Assembly (NCBI GenBank): GCA_965223025.1 | Contig: CBDCVP010000022.1 | Span: 1,612,001-1,676,000, forward strand | Length of the DNA stretch: 64,000 nucleotides | Direction: 5' to 3' | From: JABDMH01 sp965223025 | Lineage (GTDB): Bacteria > Bacteroidota > Bacteroidia > Chitinophagales > Saprospiraceae | Shown: positions 44,007-51,599 of the stretch, piece by piece | How the letters are laid out: every line of letters begins with the position of its first letter | How positions within the stretch are numbered: the first letter of the stretch is position 1 | Position numbers and translations under genes: made by a program | The notes under the pieces: model-generated | Databases searched by the model: none | The model's input: the letters and a program-made list of their open reading frames with translations, nothing else | Told to the model about the DNA's origin: nothing

Positions 44007-44041
44007 CATTACTCAAGATACGCCCAGTGCGCTGGGTAATG
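44007..44041 (+). ncRNA. Structured leader of the IS110 element, candidate bridge RNA part
   Basis: CATTAC (44007-44012) pairs with GTAATG (44036-44041), and inside it CCAG (44024-44027) pairs with CTGG (44032-44035) over a TGCG loop, leaving a one-sided internal loop of about eleven bases (44013-44023). A stem with such an internal loop upstream of an IS110 transposase fits a bridge RNA guide loop. The full RNA cannot be delimited by eye. Confidence 0.3.
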
Positions 44042-44135
44042 ACAAAAAAACCTACATGATTTAGGAAATCACCAACAACCATGAAAGTCTTGGCTTCGCG
44101 CCCGGTATCTTAGTACCAATAAAACTTATGGACCT

Positions 44136-45332
44136 ATGGTTGTTGAGCAATTTCCCATTATCGTAGAACGTGGTTGTGGGATGGATGTACACAAAGATAC
44201 TGTTGTTTGCACTATTCGAGGAATAGATTTGCAAACCCAGACAAGAACCTTTGCCACCTTCAGTGAAGATCTGATTGAACTGACATGTTGGCTTCAGAAT
44301 AATGGAGTAACACATGTGGCCATGGAGAGTACCGGAGTGTATTGGAAGCCAGTGTATTATATGCTTGAAGAATTTTTCGAGATGCTTCTGGTCAATGCAC
44401 GTCACATCAAGAATGTACCTGGTCAGAAGACGGACAAGAAAGATTCAGAGTGGATCGCTAAACTCTTGCTTAGCGGCCTGTTGAAGGGGAGTTTTGTTCC
44501 ACCTGAGCAGATTAGAGAGATCAGAGTACTGACTCGTCATCGACGCAAACTAATTGGCAAGCGCACTAGTGAGAAAAATCGACTTCAGAACATCTTGGAA
44601 GATGCAAATATTAAGCTGTCAAGCGTTGTGAGCGATGTGTTTGGGGTTTCAGGTCTGGCTATGGTGACGGCCCTGTCGCAAGGACAAACAGATCCAGGTG
44701 CACTGGCACAACTGGCCAAAGGTTCACTGGTCAGAAAAAAGGACAAACTCAGCAAGGCACTCGATGGACGAGTTACGGACCATCATCAATTTATGCTAAC
44801 CTTAATATTGGAATCCATCACCCACATCAATAATCAAATAGCTCAACTAGAAGCTCGACTGGATTCATACCTGACAGAAATGTCAACACAAATCGATCTG
44901 CTCAAAACCATTCCCGGAGTTTCCGACAAGAGTGCAATGAGCATCCTTGCTGAGATTGGCACCGACATGAGTCACTTCCCGTCACATCGACATTTAGCAT
45001 CTTGGGCAGGTGTCTGTCCGGGTAATAATGTGAGTGCAGGCAAGAAGTATTCATCTCGCATCACCCATGGCAATAAGCATTTAAAGACTGTGCTGGTGGA
45101 AGCCGCCTGGGCTGCATCCAGATCGAAGAATCACCCCGAAATGTCAACTAAGTATCGAATACTGAGTGGCAGACTCGGTAAAAAAAAGGCTTGCATTGCC
45201 ATCGGACATAAGATCCTCACTGCCGTATATCACGTGCTGCGGGATCAAGAGCCATACAAGGCATACAAAGCAGATTCCAAATATTTGGAGGTAAAGAGAA
45301 TGCGTAGGATAGAACGTCTAGAGAGCAACTAA
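44136..45332 (+). CDS. IS110-family DEDD transposase
   Basis: The 398 residues carry the RuvC-like DEDD domain at the N-terminus (GMDVHKDTVV with the first Asp near 17, VAMESTGVYWKP with the Glu, KTDKKDSEWIAKLL with the Asp pair) and the C-terminal transposase_20 domain (LKTIPGVSDKSAMSILAEIG, HLASWAGVCPGNNVSAGK with the catalytic Ser). The ATG at 44136 lies inside an inverted repeat; a second candidate start is the ATG at 44181 (MDVHKD). It appears intact. The family recombines with RNA-guided target choice. Confidence 0.93.
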   Translation: MVVEQFPIIVERGCGMDVHKDTVVCTIRGIDLQTQTRTFATFSEDLIELTCWLQNNGVTHVAMESTGVYWKPVYYMLEEFFEMLLVNARHIKNVPGQKTDKKDSEWIAKLLLSGLLKGSFVPPEQIREIRVLTRHRRKLIGKRTSEKNRLQNILEDANIKLSSVVSDVFGVSGLAMVTALSQGQTDPGALAQLAKGSLVRKKDKLSKALDGRVTDHHQFMLTLILESITHINNQIAQLEARLDSYLTEMSTQIDLLKTIPGVSDKSAMSILAEIGTDMSHFPSHRHLASWAGVCPGNNVSAGKKYSSRITHGNKHLKTVLVEAAWAASRSKNHPEMSTKYRILSGRLGKKKACIAIGHKILTAVYHVLRDQEPYKAYKADSKYLEVKRMRRIERLESN

Positions 45333-45531
45333 GACAACTTAAAAGGACATCTTAAAACAAAAGGTCGAACTTTTTTTGGTGGTTTAACTCCCCGATAAAA
45401 AAACTGACAGCAGATGCCTGAGTACCAACAATTGATGCCATAGAGCTCGAAGAAAAAATTACAATCTTTCCTTTCGTTCAACCCAATAATCAACTACAGT
45501 CATGATTTGATGCAGAGAGACTTACAGAAAA

Positions 45532-45569
45532 AAAGCCCTTAGAAAACGATTCTGATTTCTAAGGGCTTT
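45532..45569 (-). terminator. Bidirectional rho-independent terminator
   Basis: AAAGCCCTTAGAAA (45532-45545) pairs with TTTCTAAGGGCTTT (45556-45569), a perfect 14-bp stem with a 10-base loop and A/T runs on both sides. It lies 19 bp after the stop of the minus-strand gene at 45589 and could also stop read-through from the IS110 element. Confidence 0.82.
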
Positions 45570-45588
45570 CACTTAAGTTTGAATGGTG

Positions 45589-45828
45589 TTAGATTTCAAC
45601 TTGTAAGGCAGTTGTTCTACTGCTGTACTGTAAAATCTCTTTTATACATTTCTCAGATGGAGAAAAAGTGACCTTTGGCAATTGGCAAGCTGCCTCCTGC
45701 AACGAATGGTATTCTTCTCTCAACGAGTAATCAGATTCCAATGCTTGCACTAATGAGAAAGTCTCATCTGCACCTGCATCTTTGTAAACCAATCTTACTA
45801 AGTCTTTAAGTGTGTAGTTTTGCGTCAT
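45589..45828 (-). CDS. Small conserved hypothetical protein, 79 residues
   Basis: The sequence (YTLKDLVRLVYKDAGADETFSL, ALESDYSLREEYHSLQEA, PSEKCIKEILQYSS) resembles short helical proteins common in Bacteroidota whose N-terminus recalls the anti-sigma-factor zinc-finger region, but without the zinc ligands. It is soluble, has no signal peptide and is a single gene with its own terminator. A regulatory partner role is only a guess. Confidence 0.65.
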   Translation of the reverse strand: MTQNYTLKDLVRLVYKDAGADETFSLVQALESDYSLREEYHSLQEAACQLPKVTFSPSEKCIKEILQYSSRTTALQVEI

Positions 45829-45995
45829 ACAAAAAGTTTTGGTTACTTAACTGAGTAATAAACTTGAGCCAGATAGGAATTATTGCATGGCTAGCCACCT
45901 TTGAAATGTTAAAATTTCTACGACAACTCCTTCATATACAAAGGAATCTACAAGTGTCCTCACATTCAGGGCACAAATGTTTGGTAAATTCCTCA

Positions 45996-46343
45996 TTATG
46001 ACAGGTCAATATCTTCTGCCTTTAGGTGCTCTGATGGATTCCACAAAAGGAGATTAAAATCCACTACTTTATCATCCCTGACCACCACTTTTTCTTCCTC
46101 TAACCGCTCTTGCATAAGCCCAGGTGGCCTAAACTGATGCCTGCCACTCAATTCTCCTTTGTGGTTAACGACCCTATGTGCCGGTATATTATGACCAGAG
46201 GCATTACGTAGAGCCCATCCAACCATGCGTGCAGAACCAAGGGCGAGATAATCGGCAATCAATCCATAGGTGCATACTCTACCAGGTGGAATCAACTTTG
46301 TAACTTCGTAAACCCAATCGTAATATGATTGCTTCGTTTGCAT
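45996..46343 (-). CDS. Alkyltransferase-like (ATL) protein of the MGMT family
   Basis: The start at 46343 (MQTKQSYYDWVYEV) is preferred; the ATG at 46367 would overlap the divergent gene. The 115 residues match the DNA-binding domain of O6-alkylguanine transferases (VYEVTKLIPPGRVCTYGLIA, GSARMVGWALRN), but the active site PCHR is IPAHRVV, with alanine in place of the cysteine. Such ATL proteins bind alkylated guanine and hand it to nucleotide excision repair. UvrB is encoded in the same window at 54888. Confidence 0.88.
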   Translation of the reverse strand: MQTKQSYYDWVYEVTKLIPPGRVCTYGLIADYLALGSARMVGWALRNASGHNIPAHRVVNHKGELSGRHQFRPPGLMQERLEEEKVVVRDDKVVDFNLLLWNPSEHLKAEDIDLS

Positions 46344-46358
46344 TAGACATTTGAGAAT

Positions 46359-46937
46359 ATGCTCCATTTGTTTGCTTCTAAAATAAGTAATTTGACCGAT
46401 GCCCGTTATTTTGCGGCTTTTATGCCTCAGTATATGTCGATCCCCTTACCTGCGGATCACCCAGATGAGATCAGAAACTTTCATGAGATTAAGTCATGGG
46501 TGGAAGGAGTACAGTGGGCTGTGGAGGTGGGATCTGAGGCCGTAGACGACCTCCTGGCAAGACTTCATGCGCTGCATGTAGATACAGTGGTAGTCCATGA
46601 CCTTTCAAATGCCAATTTGGTTACTCCTCCACTACATGTTATCCTGTCTATTACCAACCTGGACGATATGAAACACTTGAGATCACGGGATCTGTCAAAG
46701 TATCATGAGTTGATCCTACCCCAAGGTGTCGATGCTCAGACTCTTTCACATCTGGCAGATCAATTCACCATACCGATTTGGGCCGTGGTTAGCTGTCTAG
46801 AAGATTGGGACAGGCTGCGTTCGTCATCAGGTATGTTAAAGGGCATCGTTGTAGAAGGCAGCGAAGAGGAAAAGGTAGGGTTCAAGTCGTACAATGAGAT
46901 CAACGAGCTCCTGGAAGTATTGATGGATGAAGGGTAA
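46359..46937 (+). CDS. TIM-barrel protein resembling phosphoribosylanthranilate isomerase
   Basis: The 192 residues start LFASKISNLTDARYFAAFMP, which parallels the KICGLT...DA start of TrpF, and show barrel-like strands (VEGVQWAVEVG, VDTVVVHDLS, IPIWAVVSCL, LKGIVVEGSEEEKVGFKS). The usual TrpF catalytic cysteine position carries serine in KISNLT and no trp gene is near, so it is probably a Bacteroidota-specific barrel of unknown function. It diverges from the ATL gene. Confidence 0.6.
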   Translation: MLHLFASKISNLTDARYFAAFMPQYMSIPLPADHPDEIRNFHEIKSWVEGVQWAVEVGSEAVDDLLARLHALHVDTVVVHDLSNANLVTPPLHVILSITNLDDMKHLRSRDLSKYHELILPQGVDAQTLSHLADQFTIPIWAVVSCLEDWDRLRSSSGMLKGIVVEGSEEEKVGFKSYNEINELLEVLMDEG

Positions 46938-46951
46938 GAAACCGGACTACC

Positions 46952-47401
46952 TTAGCCTTGAAGATGTTGCTTTACCAATGTGGCAATCGTCTTTGAATCC
47001 GCTTTTCCACCGAGTCTTTTTGCAGCAATTCCCATCACCTTACCCATATCCTTCATGGAGGTAGCCTGGACCTGACCGATGATCTCAGTCACGATGGCTT
47101 CCACCTTCCCTCTATCTAACTGTTCAGGCAGATACTTTTCTATGACTTCGATCTCCTCTTTCTCGATTCTTGCCAGGTCGTCCCGTCCTTGTTTTTCAAA
47201 AATCTCCAAAGATTCTTTGCGCGACTTAACCAGCTTCTGCAGTATCTGTATCTCAAGACTCTCATCAATGGTGTCTCCCGAACCATCGGTTTTTTTTACC
47301 AAGATTGCAGCCTTCACTGCCCTGATGGCCCGCATAGCAGCTTGATCCTTTTGTTTCATCGCAGCTTTCAAATCCTGCATAATCTTCTCTTCTAGAGCCA
47401 T
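46952..47401 (-). CDS. GatB/YqeY-domain protein
   Basis: The 149-residue YqeY family protein shows ALEEKIMQDLKAAMKQKD, LQKLVKSRKESLEIFEKQGR, EIEVIEKYLPEQL and MGKVMGIAAKRLGGKADSKTIA. The domain is the tRNA-binding tail also found in GatB; free YqeY proteins have no settled role. It follows rsmA by two bases on the same strand and is probably co-transcribed. Confidence 0.92.
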   Translation of the reverse strand: MALEEKIMQDLKAAMKQKDQAAMRAIRAVKAAILVKKTDGSGDTIDESLEIQILQKLVKSRKESLEIFEKQGRDDLARIEKEEIEVIEKYLPEQLDRGKVEAIVTEIIGQVQATSMKDMGKVMGIAAKRLGGKADSKTIATLVKQHLQG

Positions 47402-47403
47402 TT

Positions 47404-48189
47404 TCAGCTAGTCTTAGGTTGCTGCAAAGATATGAGAATGTGAGTAAGGTCGAGAAAATCTTCCACGGACATCTGCTCAGGTCGGAGTGTTAACCAGGTA
47501 TAAGATCGATCAAAGTCATCAGGTAGTATGGATTTCAATGAATTCCTCAACATCTTTCGACGTTGGTTGAACGCCATTTTTACGACTTGGCGAAACTTTT
47601 TCTCAAAAGATTCCGAAAATTTGACTGTCTCTTTGCGGTGTAGTCGAATGACACCAGAGTGCACTTTGGGAGGCGGTGAAAATGCCGAGGGCTTCACAGT
47701 GAATAGATACTCCGCGGTATAAAAGGCCTGTACTAAAACACTGAGGATGCCATAGCTCTTGCAGCCGTGATGCGAGGTGATGCGCTCAGCTACCTCCCTT
47801 TGAAACATTCCTACCATTCGAGGGATTAGTTGGTGATTATCCAACATCTTAAATACAATTTGGGTCGAGATGAAGTACGGAAAATTGCCGATAAGGTAGA
47901 AGGGTGCCGGCAGCAGGTGTTCGAGATCACACCTTAGAAAATCATCGTGAATGATCTGTTCCCGGTATGTTGGAAAACGATCTTTGAGTATTTGTACCAT
48001 GTCCATATCAGTCTCGATCATGTTCAGAGCACAGCCAGTTTTGATGAGGTACTTGGTTAGCATCCCTTTTCCCGGACCGATTTCCAAAACCGGTGGAGAG
48101 ATGGCAGTGATGGTTAAAGAATCAGCAATGCGCTGAGCAACAGATGGATCCACAAGAAAATGCTGCCCTAGATGTTTCTTTGCTCTCAT
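47404..48189 (-). CDS. rsmA: 16S rRNA dimethyladenosine transferase
   Basis: The 261 residues contain the SAM site (PPVLEIGPGKGMLTKYL), the catalytic NFPYFIS motif, VQREVAERI-like (here MFQREVAERITS), and a C-terminal helical domain (FNQRRKMLRNSLKSIL). RsmA/KsgA dimethylates two adjacent adenines at the 3' end of 16S rRNA during 30S maturation. It diverges from pdxA. Confidence 0.95.
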   Translation of the reverse strand: MRAKKHLGQHFLVDPSVAQRIADSLTITAISPPVLEIGPGKGMLTKYLIKTGCALNMIETDMDMVQILKDRFPTYREQIIHDDFLRCDLEHLLPAPFYLIGNFPYFISTQIVFKMLDNHQLIPRMVGMFQREVAERITSHHGCKSYGILSVLVQAFYTAEYLFTVKPSAFSPPPKVHSGVIRLHRKETVKFSESFEKKFRQVVKMAFNQRRKMLRNSLKSILPDDFDRSYTWLTLRPEQMSVEDFLDLTHILISLQQPKTS

Positions 48190-48272
48190 GGTATCGAAGG
48201 CAAAAATAGTATAGTTTGCCTATCTTCACCCATTGCCCTGGACAGCATATTGATTATAGAAAAAATGGAAGT

Positions 48273-49340
48273 ATGGAAAAAGTCAAGGTAGGCATATCAA
48301 CAGGCGATATCAATGGCATTGGTCCTGAAGTCATCATCAAGTCCTTAGCAAATAAGAAAGTCCTCGAATATGTCATTCCTGTGATCTACGGTTCGGCCAA
48401 AGTGATATCATACCACAAGAACATAGTGAATCCAGGGGAATTCGTGTACCACAGCATTGGCAATGTAGACCAACTACACCATGAAAAAATCAATATTGTT
48501 AATTGTTGGAATGAAGATGTCATCATATCCCTGGGTGAGTCCAGCGAAAAGAGTGGAAAGTTTGCGTATACATCACTGGACAAGGCCTCACAAGATCTAA
48601 AGTATGGGCTAATCGATGTGCTTGTCACTGCTCCCGTCGATAAACACGCCTTGTACTTGGCTGGATTCCCATACACGGGCCATACCGAGTTCTTGACAGC
48701 CATGGCTGAGCAGGATGAAAGTCTAATGCTGATGATCTGCGATGAACTGAGAATCGGGTTGGTGACCAATCATGTACCGGTCTCAAAAGTGGCAGAACTG
48801 ATCTCAGAAGAGCTGATCTATCGAAAATTGGAAATCTATCATGAGACATTAAGAAGGGATTTTGGCATAGAACGACCCATTATTGCCATCTTGGGCTTAA
48901 ATCCCCATGCTGGAGATAGAAGTCTGGTGGGAGATGAAGAGGAGCGAGTGATCAGTCCAGCCATACTGAGAGCTAAGCAACAAGGCATGTTAGTAGGTGG
49001 GCCCTTTTCTGCAGACGGGTTTTTTGGATCTGGTGATTATCGAAAAGTGGATGGAATCCTGGCGATGTATCACGATCAGGGTTTGATACCCTTCAAAACC
49101 CTATCTTTCGGCCAAGGTGTCAACTATACTGCCGGTCTTTCGTTTGTGCGTACATCGCCAGATCATGGCACAGGCTACAAGATTGCAGGTAAAAACCTGG
49201 CCGATCCCTCTTCCTTTAGAAATGCGCTCTTTATGGCCATAGATTTATTTAGAAATCGACGCACTTATGACCAGCTTCACGAAGATCCTTTGCACAAGGA
49301 GGTTCTGGTGGAGGAATCTGAAGAGGAGCCACCCCAGTGA
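48273..49340 (+). CDS. pdxA: 4-hydroxythreonine-4-phosphate dehydrogenase
   Basis: The ATG at 48273 fits the family start (MEKVKVGISTGDINGIGPEVI); the earlier ATG at 48216 adds unrelated residues. The 355 residues include VTAPVDKHALYLAGF, GHTEFLTAMAEQ, LGLNPHAGDRSLVGDEE, GPFSADGFFGSG, AMYHDQGLIPFKTL and FVRTSPDHGTGYKIAGK. The enzyme acts in the DXP-dependent branch of pyridoxal phosphate synthesis. Confidence 0.95.
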   Translation: MEKVKVGISTGDINGIGPEVIIKSLANKKVLEYVIPVIYGSAKVISYHKNIVNPGEFVYHSIGNVDQLHHEKINIVNCWNEDVIISLGESSEKSGKFAYTSLDKASQDLKYGLIDVLVTAPVDKHALYLAGFPYTGHTEFLTAMAEQDESLMLMICDELRIGLVTNHVPVSKVAELISEELIYRKLEIYHETLRRDFGIERPIIAILGLNPHAGDRSLVGDEEERVISPAILRAKQQGMLVGGPFSADGFFGSGDYRKVDGILAMYHDQGLIPFKTLSFGQGVNYTAGLSFVRTSPDHGTGYKIAGKNLADPSSFRNALFMAIDLFRNRRTYDQLHEDPLHKEVLVEESEEEPPQ

Positions 49341-49432
49341 TCAGCTATTGCCTTTTGAGAAGACGGAGCATCAAAACTAAGCCGAGAGTTTAGGTTGCAG
49401 TAATGAGTGTGGTCGGGCAGTAAAAAAATCGA

Positions 49433-49440
49433 TAATTTTG
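49433..49440 (+). promoter_or_regulatory. Candidate promoter -7 box upstream of the DksA-like gene
   Basis: TAATTTTG fits the Bacteroidota consensus TAnnTTTG exactly and stands 33 bp upstream of the gene start. A -33 box is weak (TGTGG around 49408-49412). Confidence 0.4.
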
Positions 49441-49473
49441 TGGCCCCTTTTATTTCATTAGGTAAATGCACAA

Positions 49474-49854
49474 ATGATGGCTAAAGTCAAAGATAAAACC
49501 AGATATTCGGATCGTGAGCTTGAGGAGTTCGGAGCTCTTATCGACACTAAGCTTGAGAAAGCTCAGCAACAGCTGGACTATTACCGAAACCAATTGGCAG
49601 ATATGGCAGATAGTGCGGATGCCAAGATTAAAGGCCTGGACGATGGTGTGGGATCAGCTGAGAGCGAGCGTCTCACCAATATGGCTTCTCGGCAACAACA
49701 TCTGATACAGCACCTTGAGAATGCCAAGATTCGAATCAAGAATAAGGTATATGGTGTGTGTCGGCAGACCGGAAAACTGATTTCCAAAGAGCGACTTAAG
49801 GCAGTACCGCATGCCACCCTTAGCATTGAGGCTAAGCAAAACCGAAAATTTTAA
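49474..49854 (+). CDS. TraR/DksA-family protein lacking the zinc cysteines
   Basis: The 126 residues begin with a coiled-coil region (DRELEEFGALIDTKLEKAQQQLDYYRNQL) and end with the DksA-type finger region VYGVCRQTGKLISKERLKAVPHATLSIEAK. Only one cysteine of the four zinc ligands remains, which is usual for this Bacteroidota branch. DksA proteins bind the RNA polymerase secondary channel. The gene lies 20 bp upstream of lspA and is probably co-transcribed, a known pairing. Confidence 0.88.
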   Translation: MMAKVKDKTRYSDRELEEFGALIDTKLEKAQQQLDYYRNQLADMADSADAKIKGLDDGVGSAESERLTNMASRQQHLIQHLENAKIRIKNKVYGVCRQTGKLISKERLKAVPHATLSIEAKQNRKF

Positions 49855-49874
49855 CTTAGCCCACACCACAGAAT

Positions 49875-50543
49875 TTGAAATTAAGCAAAGGACAGATCAT
49901 TTCACTCATTGTCATTGCGATCCTGATCATTGATCAAGCATCGAAAATATGGGTGAAGACACATATGTACTACGGTCAGCAAATCCCAATCTTTGGTGCC
50001 ACTTGGGGATTCATACATTTCGTGGAGAATAACGGTATGGCATTTGGCATTTCATTGGGTGGGAGCATCGGCAAACTGGTGCTCAGCCTCTTTAGAATAG
50101 GAGCAGTCGGATTTTTGATTTACTTTATTAGGAAGATGATAGTCGACAAGCAAGGCATAGGGGTGCTGATATGTTTTGCCTTGATTCTGGCAGGGGCCAT
50201 TGGCAACATTATTGACAGTGCCATCTATGGACTGATATTTTCAGAATCACCCTATCACGGAGGGATTGCCCAGATGTTTCCCAATGAAGGTGGTTATGCA
50301 CCCTTTCTGTACGGCAAAGTGGTTGATATGTTGTACTTCCCCCTAATAGATACGCATTGGCCGGAGTGGATGCCCTTTTTTGGTGGTGAAAGATTTCAAT
50401 TCTTTAAGCCCGTTTTCAACGTGGCAGATTCATCCATCAGTGTAGGTATCATTAGTCTACTTCTGTTTCAAAGGCAGTTCTTTTCTCAGCCTGTCGAAAC
50501 TACTCAATCAGTAGAACCCAATCCGGTATCTCCAGATCAATAA
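49875..50543 (+). CDS. lspA: Lipoprotein signal peptidase
   Basis: The 222 residues have four membrane helices and the catalytic aspartates: IIDQASKIWVK, ENNGMAFGISLGG, LAGAIGNIIDSAIYG (first Asp) and FNVADSSISVGI (second Asp). The Bacteroidota form has an extended loop (about 120-165) as here. The start codon is TTG at 49875, with no in-frame ATG nearer the conserved start. It cleaves signal peptides of lipoproteins such as GldD. Confidence 0.95.
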   Translation: MKLSKGQIISLIVIAILIIDQASKIWVKTHMYYGQQIPIFGATWGFIHFVENNGMAFGISLGGSIGKLVLSLFRIGAVGFLIYFIRKMIVDKQGIGVLICFALILAGAIGNIIDSAIYGLIFSESPYHGGIAQMFPNEGGYAPFLYGKVVDMLYFPLIDTHWPEWMPFFGGERFQFFKPVFNVADSSISVGIISLLLFQRQFFSQPVETTQSVEPNPVSPDQ

Positions 50544-50586
50544 AGATTTAGAAGATTAGATTAGTCATTGTGGAGCAAAGCAGCGC

Positions 50587-50895
50587 TCAAGACCTACCGT
50601 AGAAGTGGTTGATGGCCGTTTCTGCTGTTTCTAAACGCGTATAGTTTAATGAATAGTGAATGAATTTGCCTTCTCTTTCGGCATGCACAAGTCCTGCTAA
50701 TCTAAGTATTCTGAGATGCTGAGAAGTAATGGATTGCTCAATTTTGAGCGTGTTGTAGATGCGATTAACATGTATTTTACGATGTTGATCAATAAACTCT
50801 AGAATTTTGAGCCGGAGTGGGTGTGCAAGTGCTCGTACAATTTCACAAGAAAGGTCGAGTTTCTCATGATTGAACGCAACTTTTGTCCTGTTCAT
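50587..50895 (-). CDS. ArsR/SmtB-type winged-helix regulator (copy 1)
   Basis: The 102 residues form one winged-helix domain: LAHPLRLKILEFIDQ, VNRIYNTLKIEQSITSQHLRILRLAGLVHAEREGKFIHYSLN. The usual metal-binding ELCVCDL motif is absent and there are few cysteines, so it is probably not a metal sensor. It is related to the gene at 51097-51435 (QSVASQHLAILRRAGVV), separated by 201 bp. Target unknown. Confidence 0.9.
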   Translation of the reverse strand: MNRTKVAFNHEKLDLSCEIVRALAHPLRLKILEFIDQHRKIHVNRIYNTLKIEQSITSQHLRILRLAGLVHAEREGKFIHYSLNYTRLETAETAINHFYGRS

Positions 50896-50978
50896 AAGTG
50901 TAGTGTTTCTTAAATTGAATGCCTTAGTCAGGACAAATATGCATTAAAAAAAAATCATATACAAACAAACACATAAAA

Positions 50979-51011
50979 AAATGCTGTAATATGTAATCTA
51001 CTACAGCATTT
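50979..51011 (-). terminator. Rho-independent terminator
   Basis: AAATGCTGTA (50979-50988) pairs with TACAGCATTT (51002-51011); on the minus strand a run of T follows. It lies about 85 bp after the stop of the 51097-51435 regulator and separates the two ArsR-type genes. Confidence 0.72.
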
Positions 51012-51096
51012 AGTCTTTGTCCCAGAACAGGATTAGAGTACTTCTACAATTAAAATGTATAATTCCTTGATATCAAACGCGTTTGATTTTAAAAGT

Positions 51097-51435
51097 TTAT
51101 ACTGCTAATTCTTCAACCAATCTTGAGATTTGGGCTAAACGTTTTTTGTCTAGGGAGTAGTAGATGAACTTTCCTTGTCGTTCAGTTTTTACTACTCCAG
51201 CCCTTCTCAAAATGGCTAGATGCTGCGAAGCAACAGATTGTTCCAGTCGAAGTTTAATATAAATGTCGGTTACAGTCATGGACTCGCCTTCTTCTAATAG
51301 GTCGATAATCCTCTGCCGAAGCTTGTGATTAACGGCCCTTAGAACGAGGACGGCTTTACGCAATTCTGCGTAGTCCAGCAGGATGTCTTTTTTGCCATGC
51401 TTGAGAGTGACATTTTCATTCTTCTGCTTTCTCAT
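51097..51435 (-). CDS. ArsR/SmtB-type winged-helix regulator (copy 2)
   Basis: The 112 residues carry a winged-helix domain: LRAVNHKLRQRIIDLLEEGESMTVTDIYIKLRLEQSVASQHLAILRRAGVVKTERQGKFIYYSLD. Like its neighbour it lacks the metal-binding cysteine motif. It differs by a basic N-terminal extension (MRKQKNENVTLKHGKKDI). Two such regulators side by side, each with separate transcription, are noteworthy; they may form heterodimers or act on the same promoters. Confidence 0.9.
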   Translation of the reverse strand: MRKQKNENVTLKHGKKDILLDYAELRKAVLVLRAVNHKLRQRIIDLLEEGESMTVTDIYIKLRLEQSVASQHLAILRRAGVVKTERQGKFIYYSLDKKRLAQISRLVEELAV

Positions 51436-51451
51436 ATCTAAGTTATTTTAC

Positions 51452-51498
51452 AAATTTTGGAATCCTCTCTTTTCAATACCAAAACTGTACCAAAATTT
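51452..51498 (-). promoter_or_regulatory. Promoter/operator region of the second ArsR-type gene
   Basis: AAATTTTGG (51452-51460) and CCAAAATTT (51490-51498) form a perfect 9-bp inverted repeat 17-63 bp upstream of the start. On the minus strand a TTTTGG lies about 20 bp before AAAATTTG, a near-match to the -33/-7 spacing of Bacteroidota promoters. The dyad could be the regulator's own operator. Confidence 0.4.
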
Positions 51499-51599
51499 CT
51501 AATACGTGGCTGGAGGTCCCTACTGGACTGCAGTATCATATGTATTATAACTTATTAAATATAAATTTAATTGTATATGTAATAGACACATTATCTAGA

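Larger units (their letters stand above)
43900..45440 (+). mobile_element. IS110-family insertion sequence, ends not resolved
   Basis: A complete IS110-type transposase (44136-45332) stands between recA and a small unrelated gene, with about 230 bp of structured non-coding DNA upstream and 100 bp or so downstream. IS110 elements lack clear terminal inverted repeats, so the limits given are estimates from the neighbouring genes. The upstream non-coding part is where group IS110 members encode their bridge RNA. Confidence 0.5.
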
